NCBI GenBank assembly: GCA_947447265.1
Contig: CANFKC010000017.1
Coordinates: forward strand, 32,763-96,762
Length of the DNA stretch: 64,000 nt
Direction: 5' to 3'
Source of the DNA: Chitinophagaceae bacterium
GTDB lineage: Bacteria; Bacteroidota; Bacteroidia; Chitinophagales; Chitinophagaceae
Of the stretch, positions 43,062-51,837 are shown one piece after another. The notes beneath the pieces were generated by a model that saw only the letters and a program-made list of their open reading frames with translations, was not told where the DNA came from and did not search any database. The position numbers and the translations under genes were made by a program. Position 1 is the first letter of the stretch; each line of letters begins with the position of its first letter.

Positions 43062-45143
43062 ATGTTTGAAAAATATGACATCCTGCTAAATTTCCAGGAG
43101 AAAGGCATTGAGGAAGTAAATGAACGAGTTAGCAGTGCATTAAAGTCAATCAACGACAACATTGGTATAACGTCAAATAGATTCGTAGGACTGACTGATA
43201 ATATAGTAAAACTGAATACAGAACTCGATTGCCTGTTGAAGCCGCGTGAAATTATTATAAATACACAAAGCCTGAATAAGGCTATGGGCAAAGTAGTGCA
43301 CCTCGAAAGTAAGATCGCCAACCTAAATTCTACAAGAATTGACATTGCCTCTACAAATTACAAACCGGAAGAGTTATCATCCGCTTCAGAAGACCAGGGA
43401 AAAGAACAGCATTTTTCCGACCTCATCAAGGGCAAAAAAATAATTAACGATAGCAAAAGCATCAGTAAGTTATTGGGTGAGGGTATGAAGGCCAATGTAG
43501 CCGGCTATTTAATTACTGAAACGGTAAACCAAGGGTTGCAGCTATATGGCGAAAGCGTTGATGCATTGCGCGCTGATGAAAAACAGCAGGGCAAGCTGAA
43601 TGGTATATTGCATAACCTTACAAAAGCAAAACAAATAAATGAACAACTTGCACAATTAACAACGAGCAATCCAATCGGGGAATATGCCTCCAAAAGCGCT
43701 TTCACGCTCCTGAATAACGGCACGAGTGATGCTAAAATTATTCAGCAACTTAGCGAAATAGGAATTGTTGGAGCCGGAGACAGCGATAAAATGGGATTAC
43801 TTACGAAGGCGAGGGCAGAAGCCAATAGAACCCACTTCCTCAGTTCAGATGGCTACCGGAAATTGTTGGATGGAGGATTAGATGTAGCGGCTGTTGTAAG
43901 TGATAATTGGAATCAGTTGGGCTTTAAGATGGCACCGGGAAGTGAACAACTAAATTCGCTTGCAAGCGGAGGACACATCTCGGTAGAAATGCTGGATAAA
44001 ATATTCCAGCTAGCAAGTGGTGAAGGAAGTTTCTATCGGGCAAGGGCTACAGAAGCAGGAGAAACAACAGATGCCAAGTTCACCCTCTTTAATAATCACA
44101 AGGCAAGTATCAAAAGAAATATCGGCAAGGCCACAAAACCAATTACCGACATGTTCTTAGATGGAATTAATGATTTCTTCAAACTTGTAGAGCCAACTTT
44201 TTCCGTTACAGAGCAGTTGACAAATGAACGAGATGACATTAACCACCTATTACAGGATGCATCCGGAATTAAGCAAGGAAGCACTTCCAGAAGCAGAATT
44301 ATTGCCGACCTTAAGGCAAAATACCCTGGCCAGTTTGAAGGATTGAATGCGTTCACCGATAATAAATTAATTGAGAATACCAGAGCAGCAATAAACCAAT
44401 CTTATGACAGCCAGATAGCAATAAACAAAGAGCAGCTGGACTTAAAGAAAACGAAAGATGAAGATGCCGTTTATTCAGACCTGGCAGACAGGTTGGAAAT
44501 ACAAGCCTCGATCTTAAGCAGGAAAAGCCACACAATTGCAGACGTGAAAAAGTGGATAAAACCAGATGATGGCGCATTAGTAAGAAAAAGTGGCATAGCT
44601 GTTCATTTCCTTAAAACACCTGAAGGGTTAAAGGAAGAAGCGGCCAGCTTGCGAAATCTACACCTAAAAAGACAGAATGACATCTCAAGTCAGGAAAACT
44701 ACATTAAGAATTTGCAATTTTGGGCTGAAGTAGATGCATTTAAGGGCAACGTTGAACTCCAGAAAAGAACCTGGGGTAGCAACTATCCCCGAAACAAAAT
44801 GCTGTTTGAAGGTGAGTTGAACAAAGCTGCCGGTTGGCAACACCTATTATCGGGTAAAATGGCGGGCTACAACTATAATGAATTAGAAAAAATGGTGCAC
44901 CCTTCTTTCTCGCCAACAGAGAACAGTTCTGGAAACAGGAGTATGGTACAGGCAGCTGGACATAGTGGTCAAAGATCAGATGAAGGCGGTAAAAATGCAG
45001 TAGTTATTAACGTAAACAGCCCACTCATTGGCAAACAGGAATACAGGGTTGGCTCTATGCAACAAGCAAACGAAATTTCCTTGCGTCAACAAGAAGAGCA
45101 GTTGTTGAAAATTCTGCGCGCAGCGGCAAATTCAGCCTATTAA
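43062..45143 (+). CDS. Tape measure protein
   Basis: 693 residues, largely helical and Lys/Glu/Gln/Ser-rich, following the chaperone gene, as in most tailed phages. The segment around residue 190 (LNGILHNLTKAKQINEQLAQL) and the long coiled stretches to about 600 are typical. One turn of the alpha-helical tape is about 1.5 Angstrom per residue, so a tail of the order of 100 nm is expected. The C-terminal part (KNAVVINVNSPLIGKQEYRVG) resembles the part that contacts the baseplate. Confidence 0.78.
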   Translation: MFEKYDILLNFQEKGIEEVNERVSSALKSINDNIGITSNRFVGLTDNIVKLNTELDCLLKPREIIINTQSLNKAMGKVVHLESKIANLNSTRIDIASTNYKPEELSSASEDQGKEQHFSDLIKGKKIINDSKSISKLLGEGMKANVAGYLITETVNQGLQLYGESVDALRADEKQQGKLNGILHNLTKAKQINEQLAQLTTSNPIGEYASKSAFTLLNNGTSDAKIIQQLSEIGIVGAGDSDKMGLLTKARAEANRTHFLSSDGYRKLLDGGLDVAAVVSDNWNQLGFKMAPGSEQLNSLASGGHISVEMLDKIFQLASGEGSFYRARATEAGETTDAKFTLFNNHKASIKRNIGKATKPITDMFLDGINDFFKLVEPTFSVTEQLTNERDDINHLLQDASGIKQGSTSRSRIIADLKAKYPGQFEGLNAFTDNKLIENTRAAINQSYDSQIAINKEQLDLKKTKDEDAVYSDLADRLEIQASILSRKSHTIADVKKWIKPDDGALVRKSGIAVHFLKTPEGLKEEAASLRNLHLKRQNDISSQENYIKNLQFWAEVDAFKGNVELQKRTWGSNYPRNKMLFEGELNKAAGWQHLLSGKMAGYNYNELEKMVHPSFSPTENSSGNRSMVQAAGHSGQRSDEGGKNAVVINVNSPLIGKQEYRVGSMQQANEISLRQQEEQLLKILRAAANSAY

Positions 45144-45178
45144 GTGCTTTCCTAAAAAATAAAATATAAACAACTTTT

Positions 45179-45793
45179 ATGGCCTCTTCAAACTTTAGTC
45201 TAGCCGATCTTTTTGAAAAATCATTTGGCTATAAGAGCCAAGCCTTTAGCCCGAAATTTGACCAAGTGTATGGTTTTTTAGACGGATCAAAAAGTGACGA
45301 CCGCAAGTACCGTGTAAACAATGGGGCTCATGGGTCGCCTTACTATTCAAACGATGAAAATGGGAGAGAGTATTTTTTGCCTATAACATTAAGATCATCA
45401 CTTGGAACGATCGACCTGCCTTACCCGGTAATATCTATTATCAGTAAAAAAACGATAATTGAAACCCCACTTACAGAAAGAAGAGGTACTGTAAAAGAGT
45501 TTATCAACATTCAGGATTATGAAATTCTGGTTAAAGGCCTGATAATAAATGAATCAAATGAATTTCCTGAGAGTGACGTACGGATGCTAAGAGATATTTA
45601 TGAATTGATAGAACCCGTGAGCATAATTAACCCTGTTACCGATATTTTCTTGCTAAGACCTGAGAGAAAAGGTTGTGACCTGGTTATAATCAAAGACCTC
45701 AAGTTCCCCTCGAGCGGTGGTGTAAAAAATGTCAGGCCGTATGAACTAACACTCATGAGTGACGAACCATTTAATCTTAAGGTTGTCGAATAA
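45179..45793 (+). CDS. Tail/baseplate protein (DUF6046-like)
   Basis: 204 residues. The pattern LPITLRSSLGTIDLPYPVISIISKKTIIETPLTERRGTVKEFI (about 62-104) and the final PYELTLMSDEPFNLKVVE resemble DUF6046 proteins found between tape measure and hub genes of Bacteroidota prophages. A peptidoglycan or hub-adaptor role is not proven. It is followed by the hub gene with a short gap. Confidence 0.6.
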   Translation: MASSNFSLADLFEKSFGYKSQAFSPKFDQVYGFLDGSKSDDRKYRVNNGAHGSPYYSNDENGREYFLPITLRSSLGTIDLPYPVISIISKKTIIETPLTERRGTVKEFINIQDYEILVKGLIINESNEFPESDVRMLRDIYELIEPVSIINPVTDIFLLRPERKGCDLVIIKDLKFPSSGGVKNVRPYELTLMSDEPFNLKVVE

Positions 45794-45817
45794 TTATCCC
45801 ACAATTCAATCAGAAAA

Positions 45818-46468
45818 ATGTTCATCTTAAACAGCAAAATTACAATTGGTAAATTTCAATTTAGCGGCGTAAATGAAGTTACTGTATCCCGGTCATTACT
45901 GAATTTGTCCGACACAGCAACTATAAAAATCCCAAGGCATGCTAAAATACTGAAAGGCAAAAAAATCATGGAAACAGAATCCGGACAGCTTTTCAATGAC
46001 GGCGACAAAGTGACCATACAGTTGGGGTACAATGGCGAATTACATACTGAATTTGAAGGTTTCGTAATCAATCAAAGTCTGGGCACCCCATTGGAAGTTT
46101 CCTGTGAAGGTTATATTAGGCAACTCCGACAAAACATGCCGGGAAGTGAATTTTATAAAAAAGTGAAAGTTTCAGAATTATTAAGAGACGCTGTTTGTAA
46201 TACGGACATTGAAGTTGTAACCGCAGATGATGTCGAACTGATCAATATTAACGCAAGTAAATCGAGTGGTTCGAAGATTTGTGAAGAGATAAGCAAAGCA
46301 AGCGCGGGTTCATTTTCAATTTTCTTTATAGAGCCCAAAAAGCTTTGGTGCGGTTTTGTTTATGTCCCTTATTCGCGTGGTATAAACCCTTTTCCAGTTA
46401 ACGAAGTGGCATTCAAATTGGGTTACAATTGTATAAAAGACAATAAGCCAAAAAATCAAGACAACTAA
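45818..46468 (+). CDS. Baseplate hub/late-control-like protein, first part
   Basis: 216 residues in this frame. The N-terminal half is hub-like (NEVTVSRSLLNLSDTATIKIPRHAK, GDKVTIQLGYNGELHTEFEGFV, CEGYIRQLRQNMPGSEF). It then meets GGTTAC AATTGT ... CCAAAAAATCAAG and stops 20 bases later (TAA). The reading continues in the +1 register as KIKTTNETIAYSLVHTTPTG in the next open frame. Together they would make a protein of about 347 residues, the normal size of phage gpD-like hub proteins. A run of six A (46450-46455) is the likely site of the shift. Confidence 0.75.
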   Translation: MFILNSKITIGKFQFSGVNEVTVSRSLLNLSDTATIKIPRHAKILKGKKIMETESGQLFNDGDKVTIQLGYNGELHTEFEGFVINQSLGTPLEVSCEGYIRQLRQNMPGSEFYKKVKVSELLRDAVCNTDIEVVTADDVELININASKSSGSKICEEISKASAGSFSIFFIEPKKLWCGFVYVPYSRGINPFPVNEVAFKLGYNCIKDNKPKNQDN

Positions 46469-46490
46469 TGAAACTATTGCGTATTCGTTA

Positions 46491-46862
46491 GTGCATACTA
46501 CGCCTACAGGAACAAAAATAGCCGTTGACAGTGATGCTGCCCAAAGTAAGATGCCAGAACAAGTTCAGACAAGCTACCTTGAAAATACTACTGTATTAAA
46601 AACGATGGCTAATGAAAAGCAGTACAGCAAAAACTACTCTGGTTATGAAGGAACTATTACTGCATTTCTGCAACCATTTTGCCAGCCTGGATACCTAGCT
46701 TCAATTTCAAACAGCAGTTATAAAGAAAGAAATGGAAGATACCTCGTTTTAAGTACAAAAGTCACATTTGGAACAAGAGGGGCAACAAGAGAAATTGGAC
46801 TAGGACCGCTTTTAGGATTTAATCCAAATGCTGAGCTGATCAAAAAAGTAGAAGTTATATAA
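46491..46862 (+). CDS. Baseplate hub/late-control-like protein, second part (frameshifted)
   Basis: 123 residues in the +1 frame of the upstream open frame. The sequence SKNYSGYEGTITAFLQPFCQ and YKERNGRYLVLSTKVTFGTRG matches the C-terminal half of hub proteins: the Y-x-G-Y-E-G ... G-x-x-Y pattern and the R-N-G-x-Y-L-V strand. The only start in frame is GTG at 46491, inside an ordinary coding stretch, so independent initiation is doubtful. Correcting one A in the preceding A6 run joins the two parts. Confidence 0.7.
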   Translation: MHTTPTGTKIAVDSDAAQSKMPEQVQTSYLENTTVLKTMANEKQYSKNYSGYEGTITAFLQPFCQPGYLASISNSSYKERNGRYLVLSTKVTFGTRGATREIGLGPLLGFNPNAELIKKVEVI

Positions 46863-46880
46863 CACAAAAGAATCTAGAAA

Positions 46881-47399
46881 ATGAGTCAGGTCGAGCAACA
46901 AATAGCACATAAAATACAAGAAATTGCGTCAGCTTCCACCAATAGAAAAGTGAATATTTTTAGCGGATCTGTGGTAGCCGGTTCTGTTAATACTTCAGAA
47001 TTAACCTGCACTGTTCTGTTAAGTATTGATGATATAAAATCGCCTACCGAATGCATCCTTCTCAACTCTGTAACCAATAGTGTGGACGGGCTGGTACTTT
47101 ATCCTGCCGATAATAGCAATGTACTTGTTGCAGAGGTTGATGGTCCCGGCAAGTATGCAATAATCAGGTACGGCGAGATCACTAAGGCTATCACAACTAT
47201 CGGCAATACGGTATTTACTATTAGTAATTCAGGATATAAAATTGAACGGGGTAGTATTAATCTTACAACAATAATGCGAAATATACTTAATCATATAATG
47301 GCAATCACAGTTACTACGTCGACTGGCACCAGCAGCGTTCCTGTAAATATAAGCTCATTTACTTCCGATCTAACAGACTTAAATAATCTGCTTGTTTAA
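46881..47399 (+). CDS. Baseplate spike-like protein (gpV-like)
   Basis: 172 residues. The N-terminal OB-fold-like beta segment (VNIFSGSVVAGSVNTSELTCTVLLSIDD) and the following GLVLYPADNSNVLVAEVDG resemble the first domain of the gpV/Gp5-type spike. The C-terminal part is Thr/Ser-rich (TSTGTSSVPVNISSF). It lies after the hub gene, as in P2-like baseplates. The family assignment is tentative. Confidence 0.6.
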   Translation: MSQVEQQIAHKIQEIASASTNRKVNIFSGSVVAGSVNTSELTCTVLLSIDDIKSPTECILLNSVTNSVDGLVLYPADNSNVLVAEVDGPGKYAIIRYGEITKAITTIGNTVFTISNSGYKIERGSINLTTIMRNILNHIMAITVTTSTGTSSVPVNISSFTSDLTDLNNLLV

Positions 47400-47421
47400 A
47401 AGCAAAAAAACTAAAAACGTT

Positions 47422-47739
47422 ATGCTCAAACAAATGAATGACATAAGCTTAACTGCTGGTGAAGATCTTTTAATTGCGTCGTCCGATTTTACAATAGTAG
47501 AAAGTACATCTCAGCATCAGCAAGAATTATTGTTGACTGGTAAAGGTGATTGGAAGGAAAATCCGTTGGCGGGAGTTGGAATAGATGAATATTTTGACGA
47601 CGAAGGTGCTCAGAATATTATACGTGCAATTGCCCAGCAATTCATGGCAGATGGCATGGAAGTGCTGGACCTGAACCCAAATCCAAACAGCATAACAGAT
47701 AGCAGCGTAAAAATATTTGAAAAGGCATATTACAGATAA
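47422..47739 (+). CDS. Baseplate wedge protein, gp25/gpW-like
   Basis: 105 residues from the ATG at 47422 (an upstream TTG start at 47392 is unlikely). The segment ILD-type MADGMEVLDLNPNPNSITDSSVKIFEKAY at the end and WKENPLAGVGIDEYFDDEGAQNI in the middle fit the gp25/gpW wedge family of contractile tails. It follows the spike gene and precedes the LysM gene. Confidence 0.65.
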   Translation: MLKQMNDISLTAGEDLLIASSDFTIVESTSQHQQELLLTGKGDWKENPLAGVGIDEYFDDEGAQNIIRAIAQQFMADGMEVLDLNPNPNSITDSSVKIFEKAYYR

Positions 47740-47774
47740 GAAATAAAATCCCCCCCTTCATCAAACCATCTATT

Positions 47775-47999
47775 ATGAATACAATCACAGCCGGACAACA
47801 TCAAACTTTACTTGACTTAGCAATCATGTCTTGTGGCACTTTGGAAGCCTCAATGGCCCTCGCTAAAATCAACAATATTAGTATCACCGACGCTATTACT
47901 GTTGGACAAGTTTTCACTATACCCCAAGACTTTCCAATAGATAATCTTGTCCTTAACCAAATCCAGGAAAACAAGATTGTAGTTGGTACCAAAGGTTGA
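47775..47999 (+). CDS. Small LysM-like tail protein (gpX-like)
   Basis: 74 residues. The pattern LLDLAIMSCGTLEASMALAK ... ISITDAITVGQVFTIP is a LysM repeat (GT ... N ... G ... IP), a common form of gpX/tail completion proteins. It may help bind the baseplate to peptidoglycan. Confidence 0.7.
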   Translation: MNTITAGQHQTLLDLAIMSCGTLEASMALAKINNISITDAITVGQVFTIPQDFPIDNLVLNQIQENKIVVGTKG

Positions 48000-48035
48000 T
48001 TTTACCAAAATGCTTAGCACAATAAAACGATTAAT

Positions 48036-48866
48036 ATGGCAAGAACGATAGTACAAATACAACAAGACATAATAAATGCAAAAAGCGCCGACAGCACTTT
48101 AAGTGCCTTGACAAGCAGCAGCAATGTAGCGATATGGCGCTTATGGACTTACGTTATAGCCTTTTGCCAATGGACTCTCGAAGTACTATTTGATGAGCAT
48201 AAAGCAGAGGTGAAAGCAATAATTTCTAACCAGAAACCGCATACCCTTCAATGGTATGTTGCAATGTCAAAGCTTTTTCAATTAGGCGTTACACTTCCAG
48301 CAGACACTGACACTTACACAACAACGATCCCCTCGGCGCAAATAATTAAATACGCAGCTGCGGAAGAGTTAGTAACGGGGTATGTCAGAATTAAAGTTGC
48401 AACATTAACCGGCAGCATCCTTTCTCCGCTTTCTGCTGGCGATTTAAGTTCATTGAGTTCATACATGAACAGAATCAAAGATGCAGGGGTAAGACTTCAA
48501 ATGACATCCAATGCTCCGGATAATCTCCATCTTAAAACCAATATATATTACGATCCGCTTGTTTTAGACAGTAGTGGTAGTCGCCTGGATGGTACCAGTA
48601 TAAATCCTGTGGAAGACGCAATCAATGTATTTCTGACAAACCTCCCATTTAATGGATTGTTTATCTTAAATCGACTAATTGACGCAATTGAAGCAGTTGA
48701 AGGAGTAATAATCTGTTCGGTAGTTCTCGCTGAAGCCACCCACGCCTCATTACCTTATACATCAATAACGTATGAGTATCTTCCTGATGCAGGTTACATG
48801 ATCTTAGACCATACCTATTTTTCAACAGCTGGTTTTACTAACTATATAGCTCATTCCGCTGTGTAA
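48036..48866 (+). CDS. Baseplate wedge protein (gpJ-like)
   Basis: 276 residues with an N-terminal helical head (MARTIVQIQQDIINAKSADS), a W-rich middle (NVAIWRLWTYVIAFCQWTLE) and a beta-rich C-terminal region (VRLQMTSNAPDNLHLKTNIYYDP). The arrangement and position resemble the gpJ wedge of P2-like baseplates. Identification is by position and fold-like pattern. Confidence 0.65.
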   Translation: MARTIVQIQQDIINAKSADSTLSALTSSSNVAIWRLWTYVIAFCQWTLEVLFDEHKAEVKAIISNQKPHTLQWYVAMSKLFQLGVTLPADTDTYTTTIPSAQIIKYAAAEELVTGYVRIKVATLTGSILSPLSAGDLSSLSSYMNRIKDAGVRLQMTSNAPDNLHLKTNIYYDPLVLDSSGSRLDGTSINPVEDAINVFLTNLPFNGLFILNRLIDAIEAVEGVIICSVVLAEATHASLPYTSITYEYLPDAGYMILDHTYFSTAGFTNYIAHSAV

Positions 48867-48888
48867 CAGTAAATAAATAATTATACCA

Positions 48889-49401
48889 ATGGGCATATTC
48901 AACATAAATTACGCAAACCTTGTTTCCACGCTTTTACCTGTCCGCCTTCGTAAACCAATCCAAACAGCCTGGTTAAAAGCACTAGTATCAGGCTCGATGT
49001 TGCCATTATACAACACATTTTCAAGTAACAGATCCAATAATTTGTATTTCTTGAGCCATTGCAGCCAAGTATGTTTCCTTGAAGCCACGCTTAACGACAA
49101 TTTTGACAATACGAGCAGACGAATTTTTATATCCGATATGTACATTGCTAATCAACTCTATGTATATCTGGACATTGAAAGCTATTTTGATTTTATCGGC
49201 TTGGATAGCGAAATTGGTAGTACAAGTTACTCTTCGCCTAGTTGGTTATACACTGGAGCTGAAATGTCAGCTGCGACAAATGGGTTTATAGTTAATATCC
49301 CGATTATTTACTCAGGTGTAATAAGTTCTTTTCGAATAAGAAGTCTGGTCGATAAATACCGATTACCAGGGTACGGCTCTTATTTTATACTATATTTTTA
49401 A
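48889..49401 (+). CDS. Baseplate or tail-tip protein (gpI-like position)
   Basis: 170 residues (MGIFNINYANLVSTLLPVRL). The middle is polar and aromatic (YVYLDIESYFDFIGL) with a probable beta fold. Position between the gpJ-like and fibre genes corresponds to gpI in P2. No family recognised directly. Confidence 0.5.
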   Translation: MGIFNINYANLVSTLLPVRLRKPIQTAWLKALVSGSMLPLYNTFSSNRSNNLYFLSHCSQVCFLEATLNDNFDNTSRRIFISDMYIANQLYVYLDIESYFDFIGLDSEIGSTSYSSPSWLYTGAEMSAATNGFIVNIPIIYSGVISSFRIRSLVDKYRLPGYGSYFILYF

Positions 49402-49428
49402 TATCATAAGTCATTAAATATACATTAG

Positions 49429-50271
49429 ATGAATACAATCGACTTTACGCAACCAGGCGGATTCCCGTTGACTCAAGACATTCTATCCTTTCTTCAATCC
49501 TCATATGTTGATGGGTTAACAGGGTTGGCATCGGTAATTGACGATGGAAATACTCCTGTAATTATTAGTGGCATGACCATAAGCCATCTAAGTGGAGGAA
49601 CAGCCGTATCTGATGGATGGCTGTATTATAGAGGCCAATTGATAAAATTTAACGCTTCCTCATTAGGAGTGTTGAGTGGAAGTATTGTACCATTAGTTTT
49701 AGTAACTAACACTTCAAGTACCCTAACATTTAACAACGGGACCACACCGAATGTGCTTTTTACTCAAAATGCTCATCTAATTTCGGGAACACCACTAACG
49801 GATACGACTCACTTCGTACTTTCGGATGCAGTCCCGTTCATCATTCAAATGGGTCGATTGGGGAGGGAGCCTTCATTTTCTAGCACTACGAGTACAACAT
49901 CTGCAGCAAGCGGCGGTGTATTTTGGCTAATGGAGTATAAGAAAAATTTTATAAACAATACAGTCCATCTTCGCTTCGCCGGGAGCATCGCCCATCCCGA
50001 AAATTTTGCTAGTGCTGCTTTATATGCACCAGTCAATCTTGGCACGTTACCAAGTGGGTATCGACCTGTATCTCGATTTCCGTTTCGACTTTGGGTGGAA
50101 CCACCGACCTCTGCGAGAATTGCTGAAGATACAGGCGTGAACTATATGGAAGAAATTAATTGTTGGATAACAAATGGAGGGGTGATTAGTGCAGATTTTA
50201 GAAAAAGTGGAGCACTAAGTGGGGGCAGTTATATTCAATTCCAAAGCAGCACAATTATGCCATTAGATTAA
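49429..50271 (+). CDS. Putative tail fibre protein
   Basis: 280 residues, last gene of the module. The sequence is Ser/Thr/Gly-rich with repeats of hydrophobic and polar residues (TLTFNNGTTPNVLFTQN) as in phage fibres. The C terminus carries GYRPVSRFPFRLWVEPP and SGALSGGSYIQFQSSTIM, resembling receptor-binding tips. No chaperone gene is visible downstream. Function from position. Confidence 0.6.
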   Translation: MNTIDFTQPGGFPLTQDILSFLQSSYVDGLTGLASVIDDGNTPVIISGMTISHLSGGTAVSDGWLYYRGQLIKFNASSLGVLSGSIVPLVLVTNTSSTLTFNNGTTPNVLFTQNAHLISGTPLTDTTHFVLSDAVPFIIQMGRLGREPSFSSTTSTTSAASGGVFWLMEYKKNFINNTVHLRFAGSIAHPENFASAALYAPVNLGTLPSGYRPVSRFPFRLWVEPPTSARIAEDTGVNYMEEINCWITNGGVISADFRKSGALSGGSYIQFQSSTIMPLD

Positions 50272-50343
50272 AAAAAGAGATTTTATCGGATCTACCAATA
50301 CACATATTGCTGGAGCGAACAATCATTTTTGCACTTTGATACT

Positions 50344-50351
50344 TATCTTTG
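50344..50351 (+). promoter_or_regulatory. -7 promoter element of the MBL-rhodanese gene
   Basis: TATCTTTG matches TAnnTTTG, 20 bases before ATG 50372. It separates transcription of this host gene from the phage module. Confidence 0.5.
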
Positions 50352-50371
50352 TTTAAATATATTGTGATCAA

Positions 50372-51775
50372 ATGGAAATAAAACAACTTTATACAAACTG
50401 CTTGAGTGAAGCCGCATATTTTATAGCCAATGAGGGTGAGGCTGCGGTCATAGACCCGCTACGCGATGTCGACACTTATATCGAAATGGCTAACGAGCGT
50501 GGCGTAAAAATTAAATATATTTTCGAAACGCATTTTCATGCTGATTTCGTTAGCGGACATATTGAACTTTCTCAAAAAACAGGCGCGCCTATAATCTATG
50601 GCCCGGACACCAAAGCCGCTTTCAAAGTTCATGTCGCTAAAGATGGAGAGGTTTTTACAGTTGGAAAACTTAGCATAAAAACCTTACACACGCCTGGTCA
50701 TACTCTGGAAAGTACTTGCTATCTATTAAATGATGAGTCTGATACCCCCTATTGCATATTTACCGGCGACACTCTTTTCGTCGGCGATGTTGGCAGACCT
50801 GATCTTTTTAGCGGAAACCTGACAAAAGAAGAACTAGCTGAAAAAATGTACGACTCATTGAATAATAAAATAAAACCATTACACGACAATATAATTGTTT
50901 ATCCTGCTCACGGTCCAGGCTCTTCATGCGGAAAAAATCTTGGGCCAGATACATTTAGTACTATCGGCAATCAAAAAGCCACGAACTACGCATTGCAAGA
51001 CATGACTAAGGATGAATTCGTAAATATTGTTACTTCTGGACTTAATGCTCCTCCAGCCTACTTTCCCATTAATGCACGTATTAACAAAGAAGGCTACGAT
51101 AGCCTTGATCTTGTTTACAGTAAAGGCCTTGAAGCACTAAGTATTGATGCATTTAAAGAAAAGGCAGAAAACAATGCATGGATACTTGACACAAGAACAT
51201 CAATAACATTTACAGAAGGTTTTGTGCCTGGCTCCATAAGTATAGGCCTTGATGGCCGTTTTGCTGAGTGGGCGGGTATATTAATACCTAACAAACAAGC
51301 CCTCGTATTGGTAACAGAACCAGGTAAAGAGAAGGAGAGTATTACCAGGCTCGCAAGAGTTGGTATTGATAACATTCAAGGCTATCTCGATGGTGGTTTT
51401 GATGCATGGAAAAATTCAGGGGAAACTGTAGATATCATAATCGATATTGACCCGGATGAATTAGCAATGGACATTCCGCATGATCCACGCCTGGAAATAA
51501 TAGATGTTCGAAAACCTTCTGAATTTGAAGCCGGTCACGTTAAAGGTGCACACAATATGCCTCTAGATACCCTTACTGACCCTCTGAAAATAGCGCTTTT
51601 AGAAGAAGAAAATAATTTTTACATTCATTGTGCTGGTGGCTACAGGTCCGTTATTGCAGCTTCTTTAATCAAACGCCAGGGCTTGCATAATCTTCGCAAT
51701 GTTCTGGGTGGGTTCGGGAAAATTAAGGATGAAAAACGAATAACTATTGTCACTCCGGATAAAGTAAATGCCTAA
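50372..51775 (+). CDS. Metallo-beta-lactamase/rhodanese fusion (persulfide dioxygenase-like)
   Basis: 467 residues. The N-terminal MBL domain has THFHADF (H54, H56, D58), TPGHT (H110) and FTGDT (D133), as in ETHE1/CstB-like sulfur dioxygenases that oxidise persulfides. Two rhodanese domains follow. In the first (about 255-350) the catalytic Cys position is replaced (LVLVTEPGKEKES), so it is inactive. The second (about 355-460) keeps YIHCAGGYRS with the active Cys. The protein probably handles reduced sulfur. A perfect hairpin terminator lies after the stop. Confidence 0.9.
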   Translation: MEIKQLYTNCLSEAAYFIANEGEAAVIDPLRDVDTYIEMANERGVKIKYIFETHFHADFVSGHIELSQKTGAPIIYGPDTKAAFKVHVAKDGEVFTVGKLSIKTLHTPGHTLESTCYLLNDESDTPYCIFTGDTLFVGDVGRPDLFSGNLTKEELAEKMYDSLNNKIKPLHDNIIVYPAHGPGSSCGKNLGPDTFSTIGNQKATNYALQDMTKDEFVNIVTSGLNAPPAYFPINARINKEGYDSLDLVYSKGLEALSIDAFKEKAENNAWILDTRTSITFTEGFVPGSISIGLDGRFAEWAGILIPNKQALVLVTEPGKEKESITRLARVGIDNIQGYLDGGFDAWKNSGETVDIIIDIDPDELAMDIPHDPRLEIIDVRKPSEFEAGHVKGAHNMPLDTLTDPLKIALLEEENNFYIHCAGGYRSVIAASLIKRQGLHNLRNVLGGFGKIKDEKRITIVTPDKVNA

Positions 51776-51793
51776 TTATATTTTGGGTTTCAA

Positions 51794-51830
51794 ATGAATA
51801 AAAGCGACCTTACCGGTCGCTTTTATTCAT
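51794..51830. terminator. Bidirectional terminator, perfect 16-bp hairpin
   Basis: atgaataaaagcgacc (51794-51809) pairs exactly with ggtcgcttttattcat (51815-51830) around loop ttacc. It serves the convergent genes on both sides. Confidence 0.85.
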
Positions 51831-51837
51831 TTGCGTT

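Noticed and set aside
13074..50271. Tailocin or extracellular contractile injection system
   Set aside because: Those systems lack capsid, portal and terminase genes; all three are present here, so a DNA-packaging particle fits better.
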